Assembly: GCA_963701385.1 (NCBI GenBank)
Contig: CAVOZW010000009.1
Span: forward strand, 186,001-250,000
Source: B30-G6 sp963701385
GTDB taxonomy: Bacteria > Desulfobacterota > Desulfobacteria > Desulfobacterales > B30-G6
Reading direction: 5' to 3'
Length of the DNA: 64,000 nt
The notes under the pieces are model-generated. The model had not been told where the DNA came from, ran no database searches, and saw only the letters and a program-made list of their open reading frames with translations. The position numbers were made by a program, and so were the translations under genes. Shown here one piece after another: positions 45,714-54,999 of this stretch; positions within the stretch are counted from its first letter, which is position 1, and each line of letters starts with the position of its first letter.

Positions 45714-46490
45714 ATGGCAGCGGCGATTGCCAATATCAACCAGGTGGCCTTTTCATACAATGGCCACGTTGTCCTGGAAAGTGTTGACCTGACGCTTTTT
45801 GACGGGGATTTTGTCGCCATGATCGGTCCCAACGGCGGCGGGAAGACCACCTTGCTGAAACTGCTGCTGGGTCTCCTGACGCCTTCAAAGGGATCGATAC
45901 ATGTATTTGATCGACCGCCCCAAAAAGCGTCGCATCTTATCGGGTATGTGCCCCAGGATGTTCACATCAACCAGAATTTTCCCATAACGGCCATGGATGT
46001 GGTCTTGATGGGTAAGCTGGTACCTTCCAAACGTTGGCATCGAGATTCGTCCAAGGATCGACAGGAAGCATTGGAGGCCCTGCAGCACATGGAGATGGCG
46101 GCATTTGCAGACACGAAAATCGGTGAATTGTCCGGTGGACAACGCCAGCGGATATTCATTGCACGCGCCCTTGTCACCCGGCCGCGGCTGCTGCTGCTGG
46201 ATGAACCCACCGCCAGTATCGATTCCAAAGGGCAGGCTGATTTTTTCCGACTTCTTTCGGCCCTCAACAAACAAATGACGATCCTGATGGTCAGCCATGA
46301 TCTGCTGGCAATATCGAGACACGTCAAAAGCGTGGCCTGTGTCAACCGGCACCTGCATTATCACAATCACGCGGAAATCACCGGTGACATGCTGGAAATC
46401 ATGTATCCATGCACGGTGGAGGAGGTCTGTCCTGTGGAGCTGGTGGCCCACGGACTGCCGCACCGGGTCTTGAAGGATCACCAACAATAG
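45714..46490 (+). CDS. znuC: Zinc ABC transporter ATPase
   Basis: This 258-residue ABC ATPase has Walker A GPNGGGKTT (~38-46), Q-loop YVPQDV, signature LSGGQRQR (~138-145), Walker B LLLLDEPTA (~159-167) and the switch histidine in MVSHDLL. Its length and neighbours identify ZnuC/MntB-type importers. It is encoded 89 bases after znuA. Confidence 0.9.
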   Translation: MAAAIANINQVAFSYNGHVVLESVDLTLFDGDFVAMIGPNGGGKTTLLKLLLGLLTPSKGSIHVFDRPPQKASHLIGYVPQDVHINQNFPITAMDVVLMGKLVPSKRWHRDSSKDRQEALEALQHMEMAAFADTKIGELSGGQRQRIFIARALVTRPRLLLLDEPTASIDSKGQADFFRLLSALNKQMTILMVSHDLLAISRHVKSVACVNRHLHYHNHAEITGDMLEIMYPCTVEEVCPVELVAHGLPHRVLKDHQQ

Positions 46491-46497
46491 CTTGATA

Positions 46498-46538
46498 GAC
46501 TGTTAGACTATTAGGCTGCTAACAGTCTAACAGCCTAA
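46498..46538. repeat. Nested inverted repeats between znuC and znuB
   Basis: GACTGTTAG (46498-46506) pairs with CTAACAGTC (46519-46527), and TAGGCTG (46512-46518) pairs with CAGCCTA (46531-46537). The two alternative stems are mutually exclusive, since the right arm of one interlocks the other. This could be a small dispersed repeat or a folding switch. Confidence 0.5.
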
Positions 46539-46575
46539 ACTGCTGCTTTTGCAATTTTGCAAGAAAGAAACACGT

Positions 46576-47409
46576 ATGCTTGAAGCCCTGCAATTTGAAT
46601 TTATACGCCATGCCTTGCTTGCCGGACTTATGGCCAGCATCATATGTGGTGTCATGGGCACACTGGTGGTTGTCAACCGTATCGCCTTTTTAGCGGGAGG
46701 CATTGCGCATGCCGCCTACGGCGGGATAGGGCTGGCGTTTTTTCTGGGTTGGAACTTCCTGGTCTGCACCATTGGGTTTTCGCTGCTGGCTGCGATGCTC
46801 ATGGCCTTGGTGAGTATGAAGCTCAAGCATCGTTCCGACACCATTATCGGCGTTATCTGGGCCTTGGGTATGGCCTTTGGTATCATTTTGGTCGACCTGA
46901 CGCCGGGGTACAATGTCGATTTGATGAGCTACCTGTTTGGCAGCATCCTTACGGTACCGGTCTTTGATTTGATGGCGATGCTGATGATATGCTTGCTGAC
47001 GATCGGTTTTGTGACCTTCTATTACCAGGGCCTGATCGCCTTTTCCTACGATGAAGAATTTGCCCAGATCCGCGGCGTGCCTGTCAAGGCGCTCTATTTC
47101 ACCTTGATCGGTATACTGGCGGTCGCGATTGTGATGCTGATTCAGGTGGTAGGGCTTATCCTGGTGATTGCATTGTTGACGATTCCTCCCTTTATCGTGG
47201 AGAAATACACCCGTACCCTGGTCCAGATGATGATGGTATCGAGTCTGCTGGGGGCACTATTTACGGTCTCCGGTCTTTGGCTGGCCTATTTTTTTAATCT
47301 GACCTCGGGAGCTTCCATCATCCTGGTGGCAGGCGCTGTATTTTTTTTGGATTTCTTGTTTGACCTTTGCAGAAAACGCCTGCGCCGGGTCATGGACGTT
47401 AATGGATGA
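46576..47409 (+). CDS. znuB: Zinc ABC transporter permease
   Basis: From ATG at 46576 the protein is 277 residues with about eight hydrophobic segments. It begins MLEALQFEFIRHALLAGLMA, with the conserved GIAHAAYGGIGLAFF and IRGVPVKALYF segments typical of the ABC-3 family. An alternative TTG start 27 bases upstream lacks support. Its stop overlaps the next gene start (ATGA). Confidence 0.9.
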   Translation: MLEALQFEFIRHALLAGLMASIICGVMGTLVVVNRIAFLAGGIAHAAYGGIGLAFFLGWNFLVCTIGFSLLAAMLMALVSMKLKHRSDTIIGVIWALGMAFGIILVDLTPGYNVDLMSYLFGSILTVPVFDLMAMLMICLLTIGFVTFYYQGLIAFSYDEEFAQIRGVPVKALYFTLIGILAVAIVMLIQVVGLILVIALLTIPPFIVEKYTRTLVQMMMVSSLLGALFTVSGLWLAYFFNLTSGASIILVAGAVFFLDFLFDLCRKRLRRVMDVNG

Positions 47410-47951
47410 AATTATTAATTTATTTTATTATATATCAAGTAGATAGATATATAAAATTTATCCAAAGCCTCAATAAAATAAAAGACCTCAGATACCTTTT
47501 TGACGGGCGTTTATTCTGCTGGCCGCGCCTGGGTCGAATGCTGGGTATCTGCCTTGTGACGAGCTGCATATTCTTTTTTACGGCCTGTACCCATCATCCT
47601 GAAATTCAATCGAATCCGTCTCTGTATGAGGATTTTCTGAGTGTCTATAGCGAACCCTTAAATCATCTGGCCGCCGTCAGACGCGGCGCCTGCCCCATGT
47701 ACCCGTCCTGTTCCGAATACAGCCGTCAGGCCGTCGAAAGGCATGGTTTTGTCATAGGATGGGCCATGGCGATGGATCGACTGTTGCGATGCGGCCGTGA
47801 CGAATTGCGGCGTGCACCCACCATCCGTGTAAATGGCGAATGGAAATTCTACGATCCACTATCGGCAAACGATGGCTGGTGGTATTCCGCCGGCGATGTT
47901 GCCCATCCTTCAATCCAGGGGCCTTCGGATCCTTCCCCCCGCGGTTTTTAA
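47406..47951 (+). CDS. yidD: YidD-like protein, probably a lipoprotein
   Basis: The C-terminal part has the membrane-insertion-efficiency-factor core CPMYPSCSEYSRQAVERHG followed by MAMDRLLRCGRD. The frame starts at ATG 47406, overlapping znuB by four bases, and has 181 residues with a hydrophobic N-terminus. An internal ATG at 47538 would give a lipoprotein signal, LGICLVTSCIFFFTAC. Canonical YidD is a short cytoplasmic protein encoded near rnpA/yidC. This longer, export-competent form beside a zinc importer is unusual. Confidence 0.75.
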   Translation: MKLLIYFIIYQVDRYIKFIQSLNKIKDLRYLFDGRLFCWPRLGRMLGICLVTSCIFFFTACTHHPEIQSNPSLYEDFLSVYSEPLNHLAAVRRGACPMYPSCSEYSRQAVERHGFVIGWAMAMDRLLRCGRDELRRAPTIRVNGEWKFYDPLSANDGWWYSAGDVAHPSIQGPSDPSPRGF

Positions 47952-48043
47952 TTGTTCTACAAACCGTGTGCTGAGCACGTGCTTTCGAAGCTAAACGTTC
48001 AAAGACCTTTCGTCTCCTGAAATCCGCTTTTTCTGCAAAAAGG

Positions 48044-48072
48044 TTGACAAACGGCCCCCTATCACATAGTAT
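48044..48072 (+). promoter_or_regulatory. Sigma-70-type promoter
   Basis: TTGACA (48044-48049) and TAGTAT (48067-48072) are separated by exactly 17 bases. Transcription would start near 48080 and give a ~140-base leader before the hypothetical gene at 48218. The leader shows no recognised riboswitch. Confidence 0.65.
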
Positions 48073-48217
48073 TCTTCCTATACCGCCCGGTTACAGCGTC
48101 AATGCAAGCCTCAGGAAGTCTTTGCCTCCCCCTTATACAGACGCTCAGCCTGCCAGATTCGAACTTTAAAATCGATGTAAAAACATACGGTTATGATTAC
48201 ATCAAAGGAGTGATCAC

Positions 48218-48586
48218 ATGCGACATAAATTTCAAATCAAGCGCAATGAAAGTAAAAAGGAGCTCCGCATTCGGGAGTACGCCAACCTGGAACGAGAACC
48301 CAAGAACGAATGGCAACGAACCAATGTAGCGACCTTCTCACTCATCGGTGAGGAAACCTATGGCAAGGGAGCCGTCACCATGGCCATCGAAAAGGGTAAG
48401 CGGCAACTTATCTCAGTGCTGCGCACCCACAACATGTATCCCATAGGGATTTATGCCGAAGAAATAGCCGTGTCCGTTATGGGACTGTATGCTTCGGAGA
48501 CCAAGCGTTCGGTGGAATTATCTTTTGATGACAAGGCCTATTTTGAGAGTGAGGACATCCCTCCAAAACCTTCAACGACAACTTGA
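48218..48586 (+). CDS. Conserved-looking hypothetical protein
   Basis: The 122-residue protein has no signal peptide or membrane segment. Its basic N-terminus is MRHKFQIKRNESKKELRIRE. A strand-rich middle, VATFSLIGEETYGKGAVTMAI, is followed by LISVLRTHNMYPIGIYAEEI. AAAGGAG lies before the ATG and a consensus promoter lies upstream, so it is a real, monocistronic gene. I do not recognise the family. Confidence 0.7.
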   Translation: MRHKFQIKRNESKKELRIREYANLEREPKNEWQRTNVATFSLIGEETYGKGAVTMAIEKGKRQLISVLRTHNMYPIGIYAEEIAVSVMGLYASETKRSVELSFDDKAYFESEDIPPKPSTTT

Positions 48587-48906
48587 ACGACGGTAGGGCA
48601 TCATGCTAAAATTCCTTCCAAATATTTCACGCCCCTGACGGATCCATTGACAAGGCATTCAGACAGTGCCCCCTTTGGCTGCCGATCACCCCTTCCGCTC
48701 CAAGACAGGGTTTGGTGAAAAACGTCCCGCCCCATGAAATACTTGACTAAGTTGCTGTTGACAAATAAGTTACAGCGCAACTTTCGGCGTTCAAAAGGCA
48801 GTGCGATCAATCACCCGTCGGTGTCGTGCGAACGTGCAGCAACTGCCTTGTCGTCAGGGCTTGACGGGCAAAAAATTTCAATCTGGGTTTTGCTAGGAGA
48901 CCATGT
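48587..48906. other. Intergenic region before the TerB-DnaJ gene
   Basis: No supported gene is seen on either strand. It must hold the terminator of the hypothetical gene and the promoter of the TerB-DnaJ gene, but neither is clear. Confidence 0.4.
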
Positions 48907-49662
48907 ATGGGTTGGTTAGGGAAAGTGGTGGGGGGCACCATCGGATTTGCCCTGGGAGGGCCCTTGGGCGGTATTGCGGGCGCCGTTTTTGGGCATGCCT
49001 TCGACCGAAGTGAAGAAAGAACGTTTTCGAATCAGCGGCAGCGCTTGTCACCGGGGGAGGAATCCCAGTTCGCCTTTTTTATCGGTGCCTTTTCCATGCT
49101 CGCCAAGTTGTCGCAATCGGACGGGCGTGTTTCCCAGGAAGAGGTCACCTCCATCGAAAAATTCATGCTGTTTGACCTCAATCTGAACCAGCAAAGCCAA
49201 GCCGTGGCCATGAATATTTTTCAGGCCGCTTTGGTGTCCCCTGGAACCTTTCAGGCCTTTGCCACCCAGTTTTACGAACGCTTCAGATTTCAGCCCCAGC
49301 TTCTCGATATCATGATCGACATCATGTTACGTGTGTCGATCGCCGACGGGACGCTCAGCCCAAGTGAAGAGCGGCTGATTCTTTCGGCCAAATCCATCTT
49401 CAGCATCAGTGATTCTCAATACACCGCCATCAAGTCACGATACATCAGGGACGACGACAAGTATTATGCTATTTTGGGGACTACCCGCAACGACACCGAC
49501 GAGCGCATCAGGACGCAGTACCGCAAGTTGGTCAAGGAGTATCATCCCGACATGATTGCTTCGAAAGGACTCCCCGAAGAATTTACGAAACTGGCACAAG
49601 ACAAGTTTCGTGAAATCCAAGAAGCGTATGATATTGTCCGCAAGGAGCGTGACATCAAATAG
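48907..49662 (+). CDS. TerB/DjlA-like domain protein with C-terminal J domain
   Basis: The 251-residue protein opens with a glycine-rich hydrophobic segment, LGKVVGGTIGFALGGPLGGI, that likely inserts in the membrane. A TerB domain (about 50-170) with two acidic DGRVSQEE and DGTLSPSEE metal-binding-type loops follows. It ends in a J domain with the HPD motif in EYHPDMI. The layout is that of DjlA-type co-chaperones, which recruit DnaK. AGGAGA precedes the ATG. Confidence 0.85.
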   Translation: MGWLGKVVGGTIGFALGGPLGGIAGAVFGHAFDRSEERTFSNQRQRLSPGEESQFAFFIGAFSMLAKLSQSDGRVSQEEVTSIEKFMLFDLNLNQQSQAVAMNIFQAALVSPGTFQAFATQFYERFRFQPQLLDIMIDIMLRVSIADGTLSPSEERLILSAKSIFSISDSQYTAIKSRYIRDDDKYYAILGTTRNDTDERIRTQYRKLVKEYHPDMIASKGLPEEFTKLAQDKFREIQEAYDIVRKERDIK

Positions 49663-49693
49663 AAAATCGGCAACATGGTTGCCGTTTTTCTAT

Positions 49694-51049
49694 TCATGAC
49701 AGGACACGGCCGACAAGCGATTGTGCATCGCGGATCCCTTCGATTCGAACTTTCCGAAAGCTGTTTTGGATGCCTTCGTGTTTATCCAGGAGAATTTTGA
49801 TATAATTGGACGTCACGCCCTTGAGCCGTCCGGTTTTCACGTCAGGCGTGGTTTCAACCAGCACCTCTATTTCGGCATGCAGATGTCTTTCGAGAAAAGC
49901 GCGCCGCTTTCGGTTCCCCAGCGCCCTTATTTCGCGGCACCTTTCCTTGACGAGGTCTGGGGGCACCCGGTCAGGGAATTCGTTTGCAGGGGTCCCTTTT
50001 CTGGGGGAGAAGGGGAATACATGCAAGTAGGAGAACGGGAGGCTCTCGATAAACGAGAGGCTGTTTTGGTGTGTCTTGTCGGTTTCACCCGGAAATCCAA
50101 TCATCACATCCGCACCGATGGCCGCTTCCGGCAGCGCCCGATGTATGGTTTCGATTCGATCGCGAAAATCGTTTTGTCCATAAGGCCTGTGCATCCGCTT
50201 TAGTATGCTGTCGTCTCCGTTCTGCAGGGGTATGTGAAAATGGCGGCAGATGTGTCCCGGCCGCGTGGATGATTCAGATACCAGGCCAATGAGTTCGTCT
50301 GTGACTTCGAGGGGCTCAATGGAACTGAGGCGGATCCTGTCGATGGCTGCTCGTTTTTGCAGAACGGTTAGCAGTTCGGTCAAATGGCTTGCCGGAGAAA
50401 GGTCCGTTCCATAGCATCCGAGGTGGATGCCGGTCAGGACCACTTCGTGAAAACCGGCTGCCTGGATGTTTCGAACGGACGCCAGCACGTCCCTAAGGGG
50501 CACGCTGCGGTGACGGCCCCTGGCATAGGGAACGATGCAGTAGGTGCAAAAGGTGTCGCAGCCATCCTGAATTTTCAGGAATGGCCGGGTTCTGTTTCCC
50601 AAAGGGATGCCGGTCGTTTTTTCAGACAGGATCGGTTGAAATCGGTTTTTTGCTGTTGAAGGCGCCATGGGGGGCAGGTCGTTCGATTTAAGTATTTCAG
50701 GAATCTGGTGTTTTTGTGCATGACCGACGATTCGATGGACGCCCTTGATTTTTTTGATACTGCCGGGATCGGTTTGTGCAAGGCATCCCGTGACGATGAT
50801 GGTGGCATGGGGGTTGAACCGGATGGCCTGACGGATGGCCTGGCGAGACTGCATGGATGCCTTGTGCGTAACGGTGCAGGTGTTGATGATACAGATACCG
50901 GCCCCACCATCATCGGGTGTCTTGTTCCTAGCGACCCCATGCATACCGGATTGCTCCAGCGCATGGGCGATGGTTTCGGATTCAAACTGGTTGACCTTGC
51001 AGCCGAGGGTGACGATGGAAAAGGTGGTTTTTTTTCTTGTCTTAGCCAT
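49694..51049 (-). CDS. mtaB: tRNA t6A37 methylthiotransferase
   Basis: This 451-residue radical-SAM enzyme has the N-terminal UPF0004 domain with cysteines in LGCKVNQFE, NTCTVT and GCLAQ. The radical-SAM cluster site is DGCDTFCTYCIVPYARG (Cys 164, 168, 171), and a C-terminal TRAM-like end follows. It adds a methylthio group to t6A37 of ANN-decoding tRNAs. It is followed closely by the mnmA gene on the same strand, so a tRNA-modification operon is likely. Confidence 0.93.
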   Translation of the reverse strand: MAKTRKKTTFSIVTLGCKVNQFESETIAHALEQSGMHGVARNKTPDDGGAGICIINTCTVTHKASMQSRQAIRQAIRFNPHATIIVTGCLAQTDPGSIKKIKGVHRIVGHAQKHQIPEILKSNDLPPMAPSTAKNRFQPILSEKTTGIPLGNRTRPFLKIQDGCDTFCTYCIVPYARGRHRSVPLRDVLASVRNIQAAGFHEVVLTGIHLGCYGTDLSPASHLTELLTVLQKRAAIDRIRLSSIEPLEVTDELIGLVSESSTRPGHICRHFHIPLQNGDDSILKRMHRPYGQNDFRDRIETIHRALPEAAIGADVMIGFPGETDKTHQNSLSFIESLPFSYLHVFPFSPRKGTPANEFPDRVPPDLVKERCREIRALGNRKRRAFLERHLHAEIEVLVETTPDVKTGRLKGVTSNYIKILLDKHEGIQNSFRKVRIEGIRDAQSLVGRVLS

Positions 51050-51060
51050 TGTTCCTATTG

Positions 51061-52164
51061 CTATTCTGTTCGATTCACGATCCAGCCCGCCCCCAACACC
51101 TCGTCGCCTTGGTAAAAAACGGCTGCCTGACCGGGTGTGATGGCGGATTGAGGTGCATCAAAGCGGATATGGGCTGCATGGCCACCCATGGGTGTGAGTT
51201 GTGACGCTGCGGCTTCGTGTCGATAGCGTATTCGCGTCAATACACGGATGGGCTGCTGCTGCGCTTTGTGAACCCACTGGATCTCGTCAACATGGCAGGT
51301 GTCTGAAAACGAATCTTGTTTAAATCCGACCACCAGTCGATTCCGTTGGGCATCGATTCGCAGAACATAGTAGGGTTCGGACGCCGGAATGTTGACACCC
51401 CGCCGCTGGCCAATGGTATAGTGATGAAGCCCCTGGTGTTCACCGATGACACGGCCTTGCATATCTTCGACAAGTCCTTTCCGACGATTGAATCCGGGTT
51501 GTTGCGCCAGAAAATCACCGTAGGTGCAGTTGTTGATGAAACAGATGTCCTGACTTTCCTTGGGGGTAACGGGGCTTATGCCCCACTTTCGGGACAGGGC
51601 GATGGTGTCTGCCTTGGTATATTCTCCCAAGGGGAATACGGCCTGGGAGAGCATCTGCTGGTTCAGTCTAGCCAGGAAATAGGACTGGTCTTTTTTATGG
51701 TCTTTGCCGCGCAAAAGGTGATACGTGCCATGGCGGTCCTGCATGACCCGGGCATAGTGACCTGTTGCCAGATGCGATGCGCCCCCTTGTGCCGCAAGCG
51801 ACAGACAGAGACCGAATTTAATGAATGGATTGCATACCATGCAGGGATTCGGCGTGCGACCCTCCTGGTAGGTGTGAACAAAATAGTCTACCACAAGCGA
51901 TTGAAACGCCTGGCGTGCGTCGAATATGTCGATGGGAATATCCAATTGTTCACGCAGTCGAGAGACGATCCCCATAGCGGTTTCCCGGGGTTCGATATTG
52001 GAATTTGCTGAAAAAGATGGCTCCCCCGGGGCACGGGTACTGTCAGACACTTCAAACCCCGTAAAAAAATGAATTCCGAAAAGGACATGACCCTGATCTT
52101 TGAGAAGACGTGCGGTGACCAGGGAATCGACGCCACCACTGAGCAGAACGGCCGTTTTTCTCAT
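51061..52164 (-). CDS. mnmA: tRNA-specific 2-thiouridylase MnmA
   Basis: The 367-residue protein has the PP-loop LLSGGVDSLVTARLL at its N-terminus, the catalytic NPCMVCNPFIKFG and the second cysteine in SQDICFINN, followed by the GQRRGVNIPASEPYYV beta domain. It makes s2U34 in tRNAs for Lys, Glu and Gln. The ATG at 52164 is chosen because the PP-loop starts there. It overlaps the upstream NIL-ferredoxin gene by four bases (ATGA), so the two are coupled. Confidence 0.94.
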   Translation of the reverse strand: MRKTAVLLSGGVDSLVTARLLKDQGHVLFGIHFFTGFEVSDSTRAPGEPSFSANSNIEPRETAMGIVSRLREQLDIPIDIFDARQAFQSLVVDYFVHTYQEGRTPNPCMVCNPFIKFGLCLSLAAQGGASHLATGHYARVMQDRHGTYHLLRGKDHKKDQSYFLARLNQQMLSQAVFPLGEYTKADTIALSRKWGISPVTPKESQDICFINNCTYGDFLAQQPGFNRRKGLVEDMQGRVIGEHQGLHHYTIGQRRGVNIPASEPYYVLRIDAQRNRLVVGFKQDSFSDTCHVDEIQWVHKAQQQPIRVLTRIRYRHEAAASQLTPMGGHAAHIRFDAPQSAITPGQAAVFYQGDEVLGAGWIVNRTE

Positions 52165-52589
52165 TCGAAAAAAATCGTATTGGTTGGACGAATCTGCATG
52201 GCCCGTGTGGGACAGGCTGGGACACATAGTTCGCAGATGCTGCATTTTTTCTGATTGAATTCAACTTTCATTTCTGGTCTTACCACGGCAAGCGCACCCG
52301 TGGGGCATACGGCCGTACAGGCGCCGCAATGGGTGCATTGCCTGGTGAGGCGTTTGATCTCATGGGATGCATTCTGGACCCGGACCCCCATGTCTTTCAG
52401 ATATTGAATACCTTGAGTAAAGTTTTTTTTGGGTCCGGTCAACTCCAGGACCATGACGCCTTCCCTCTGAGGCAGAATGGCTGCATTCAGGATATTGAAG
52501 GTCAGGTCATGATTTTTGACCAGGTTGCAAACGATCGGCTTTTCAGCAACGGTTTTGGAAAATTTCAGAATAAGAATTTTGGAATGCAC
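52161..52589 (-). CDS. NIL-domain ferredoxin
   Basis: From GTG at 52589, with GGAGG 5 bases upstream, the protein is 142 residues. It has an N-terminal ACT-like NIL domain (about 1-75, VMVLELTGPKKNFTQGIQYL) and a C-terminal 2[4Fe-4S] ferredoxin with CTHCGACTAVCP and CSICELCVPACP. Such proteins often sit beside thiolation or methionine genes in anaerobes. Here the overlap with mnmA suggests it delivers electrons or sulfur for tRNA thiolation, which is inference. Confidence 0.85.
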   Translation of the reverse strand: MHSKILILKFSKTVAEKPIVCNLVKNHDLTFNILNAAILPQREGVMVLELTGPKKNFTQGIQYLKDMGVRVQNASHEIKRLTRQCTHCGACTAVCPTGALAVVRPEMKVEFNQKKCSICELCVPACPTRAMQIRPTNTIFFE

Positions 52590-52826
52590 GCGCACCTCCG
52601 AAAATAACGCTAGCCCAAATTGGGCATTTTTCAAGGGTCTAAAATCCTATGCTTCACACCTTGAGGCGTTTAAACATAAGGCTTTATTTTTTTTTAAATG
52701 CGGCGTAGATTAATGCTTGCCGCTTATAGTAAAAAATCGATACCGCTCGAATATATCTCCTTCGTGTTGCGATTGTCAAGAATCGCCAACACGAATCTAT
52801 GTTTTGCAGGGAGCAATGTCAACACA

Positions 52827-54977
52827 ATGAACCGCTTTGCATACCGCACAACCGGACTTTTTGTGAAGGTCTTGGAAAACCTTTCCCGGGCCCACGTGAA
52901 TTTGCATGCGACGGAAAATATTCCCAGCGGGAACAACATTTTTGTGGTCAACCATTTTACGAGGATTGAGACATTTGTCTTGCCCACCCACCTTTTCCGG
53001 TTGACCCAGACGCCCATCTGGTCTCTGGCGGCAGCTGAATTTTTTAAAGGTGCCTTTGGCGCCTACATGAATAACATCGGTGCAGTTTCCGTAAAAAACC
53101 CCGATCGCGATCATTTGATCGTGAAGACGCTCCTCACCGGCGAGGCCATGTGGATAATATTTCCGGAAGGACGCATGGTCAAAAATAAAAAGATCATAGA
53201 AAAAGGGCGCTTCATGATCTCTTCTGCAGGCGGAAAACACCCGCCTCACACCGGTGCGGCCACCCTGGCGATGCGGACCGAGTTTTACCGCCAACGGCTT
53301 TTTGCCATGCACAAGTCAAACCCGCCAGAGGCCCGGCGTCTCCTGGATCTTTTTCGTATAAATTCCATGGCAGATATTTCCAAAACCGGAACCCGGCTGG
53401 TACCTGTCAACATCACCTATTATCCGGTGAGGGCCAGAGAAAACGCCTTGAGTAATATTGCCAAGAATCTGCTTGAAAACATATCCGAGCGCTTGGTCGA
53501 AGAACTCATGACCGAAGGACATATGCTCCTATCCGGCGTCGACATGGATATTCGTTTTGGAGAACCCATCGAGGTCGATGCCTATCTGAATCAATCAAGC
53601 ATTCAGCAGGACATCCAGTCCAAGACATCCTTTCAGTTCGATGACCCGTTGCCCTCAAAGAAAAAAATGCGCCAATCCGCCTTGAAAGTCATGCAGCGCT
53701 ATATGACCGATATTTATGGCTTGACGACATTGAACCATGATCACATTTTTGCATCCATGCTGAAACTGTTTCCATTCAGCGGCATCAAAACGCAGGACCT
53801 CAAAAGGCGTGTTTTTCTGGCAGCTTCTTCATCACGTGAGAAAATGAAGGTTTTTTGCCACAACAGTCTCAACGAAGATCAGACGCACCTACTGGTGGAT
53901 GATCGCTACGGCAAATACCGGGATTTCATGTCTCTGGCAACGGAACAGGGCTTCATCTTAGAACAGGGCGATCGTCTGATGAAACGCAGCCCTATCGGTG
54001 TGGTGTTGAATTTTCATCTCGCACGGATCGAGAATTTGGTTTCGGTCATTGCCAATGAGGTAGAGCCCTTGATCGAATTTCAACGCTTTGTTCGAAGACT
54101 TGCCTGGCAGCCGCCCTTTATGATCCGCAGAAAAGTCGTGCACAACCTTTTAAGGAAGGCTATGGATGAGTATGCGGCCGACTATCAGGCATTTCGCGTC
54201 CAAGGGGAAACCAAGGATCGCTCGGTGGGAAGGCCGGTTTTGTTCAAGGGCCGGTCCAAGCGTGTCGGCATCGTTCTTTCGCATGGTTACATGGCGGCAC
54301 CCCTTGAAGTTCAGGGTCTGGCAAGCTACCTTCAGAACCAGGGGTTCTGGGTATATACGCCGCGCTTGAAAGGGCACGGGACTTCTCCGGAAGATCTAGC
54401 GCAGCGGACTTACGCAGACTGGCTCACCTCTGTTGAAGAGGGGTATGCCCTGATCAGCAGTATCTGCGAGCGGGTCGTTATGGGCGGTTTTTCCACCGGG
54501 GCGGGCCTGGCGCTGCATATTGCTGCGCGGGTAAAGAATCTTGCCGGCGTGTTCGCCGTTGCGGCGCCCCTGCGGCTTCAGGATCTCGGGGCACGCTTTG
54601 CATCGACACTGGATGCATGGAACCACTTGATGGACAAAATCGGGAAGGGGACTGCCAAAAAAGAATTTGTCAGCAATAAACCCGAGAACCCGCACATCAA
54701 TTATTTTCGAAATCCCATCTCAGGTGTCAGTGAAATAGAAAAATTGATGGAATCGCTTTATCCTCTTCTGGGGGACATCAGCATACCGGCCTTAATTGTC
54801 CAATCGGAGAACGACCCGGTGGTAAATCCCAAAGGATCGCGAAAAATATTCAAATGTTTGGGGTCGCTGGACAAGCGATACGCCCTTTTCAATTTCAACC
54901 GGCACGGGATTCTCCTGGGCGAAGGGTCAGAGCGGGTATACAAGACTATCGGAGCGTTTATTGACCATCTGCGATAA
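52827..54977 (+). CDS. Acyltransferase (PlsC-like) fused to alpha/beta hydrolase
   Basis: This 716-residue protein has an N-terminal glycerolphosphate-acyltransferase-like domain with NHFTRIE (HxxxxE in place of the usual HxxxxD; His43) and IIFPEGRM (~111). After a middle region of unknown type it ends in an alpha/beta hydrolase with VLSHGYMAAP (~482), the nucleophile GGFSTGAG (Ser556), an acid in SENDPVV and a terminal histidine in NRHGILLGEG. The fusion suggests lipid acyl transfer and hydrolysis in one chain. The frame is open to 52698, but ATG 52827 gives the natural N-terminus. Confidence 0.8.
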   Translation: MNRFAYRTTGLFVKVLENLSRAHVNLHATENIPSGNNIFVVNHFTRIETFVLPTHLFRLTQTPIWSLAAAEFFKGAFGAYMNNIGAVSVKNPDRDHLIVKTLLTGEAMWIIFPEGRMVKNKKIIEKGRFMISSAGGKHPPHTGAATLAMRTEFYRQRLFAMHKSNPPEARRLLDLFRINSMADISKTGTRLVPVNITYYPVRARENALSNIAKNLLENISERLVEELMTEGHMLLSGVDMDIRFGEPIEVDAYLNQSSIQQDIQSKTSFQFDDPLPSKKKMRQSALKVMQRYMTDIYGLTTLNHDHIFASMLKLFPFSGIKTQDLKRRVFLAASSSREKMKVFCHNSLNEDQTHLLVDDRYGKYRDFMSLATEQGFILEQGDRLMKRSPIGVVLNFHLARIENLVSVIANEVEPLIEFQRFVRRLAWQPPFMIRRKVVHNLLRKAMDEYAADYQAFRVQGETKDRSVGRPVLFKGRSKRVGIVLSHGYMAAPLEVQGLASYLQNQGFWVYTPRLKGHGTSPEDLAQRTYADWLTSVEEGYALISSICERVVMGGFSTGAGLALHIAARVKNLAGVFAVAAPLRLQDLGARFASTLDAWNHLMDKIGKGTAKKEFVSNKPENPHINYFRNPISGVSEIEKLMESLYPLLGDISIPALIVQSENDPVVNPKGSRKIFKCLGSLDKRYALFNFNRHGILLGEGSERVYKTIGAFIDHLR

Positions 54978-54999
54978 AAAGTGCTTGAAAGGATAATAA

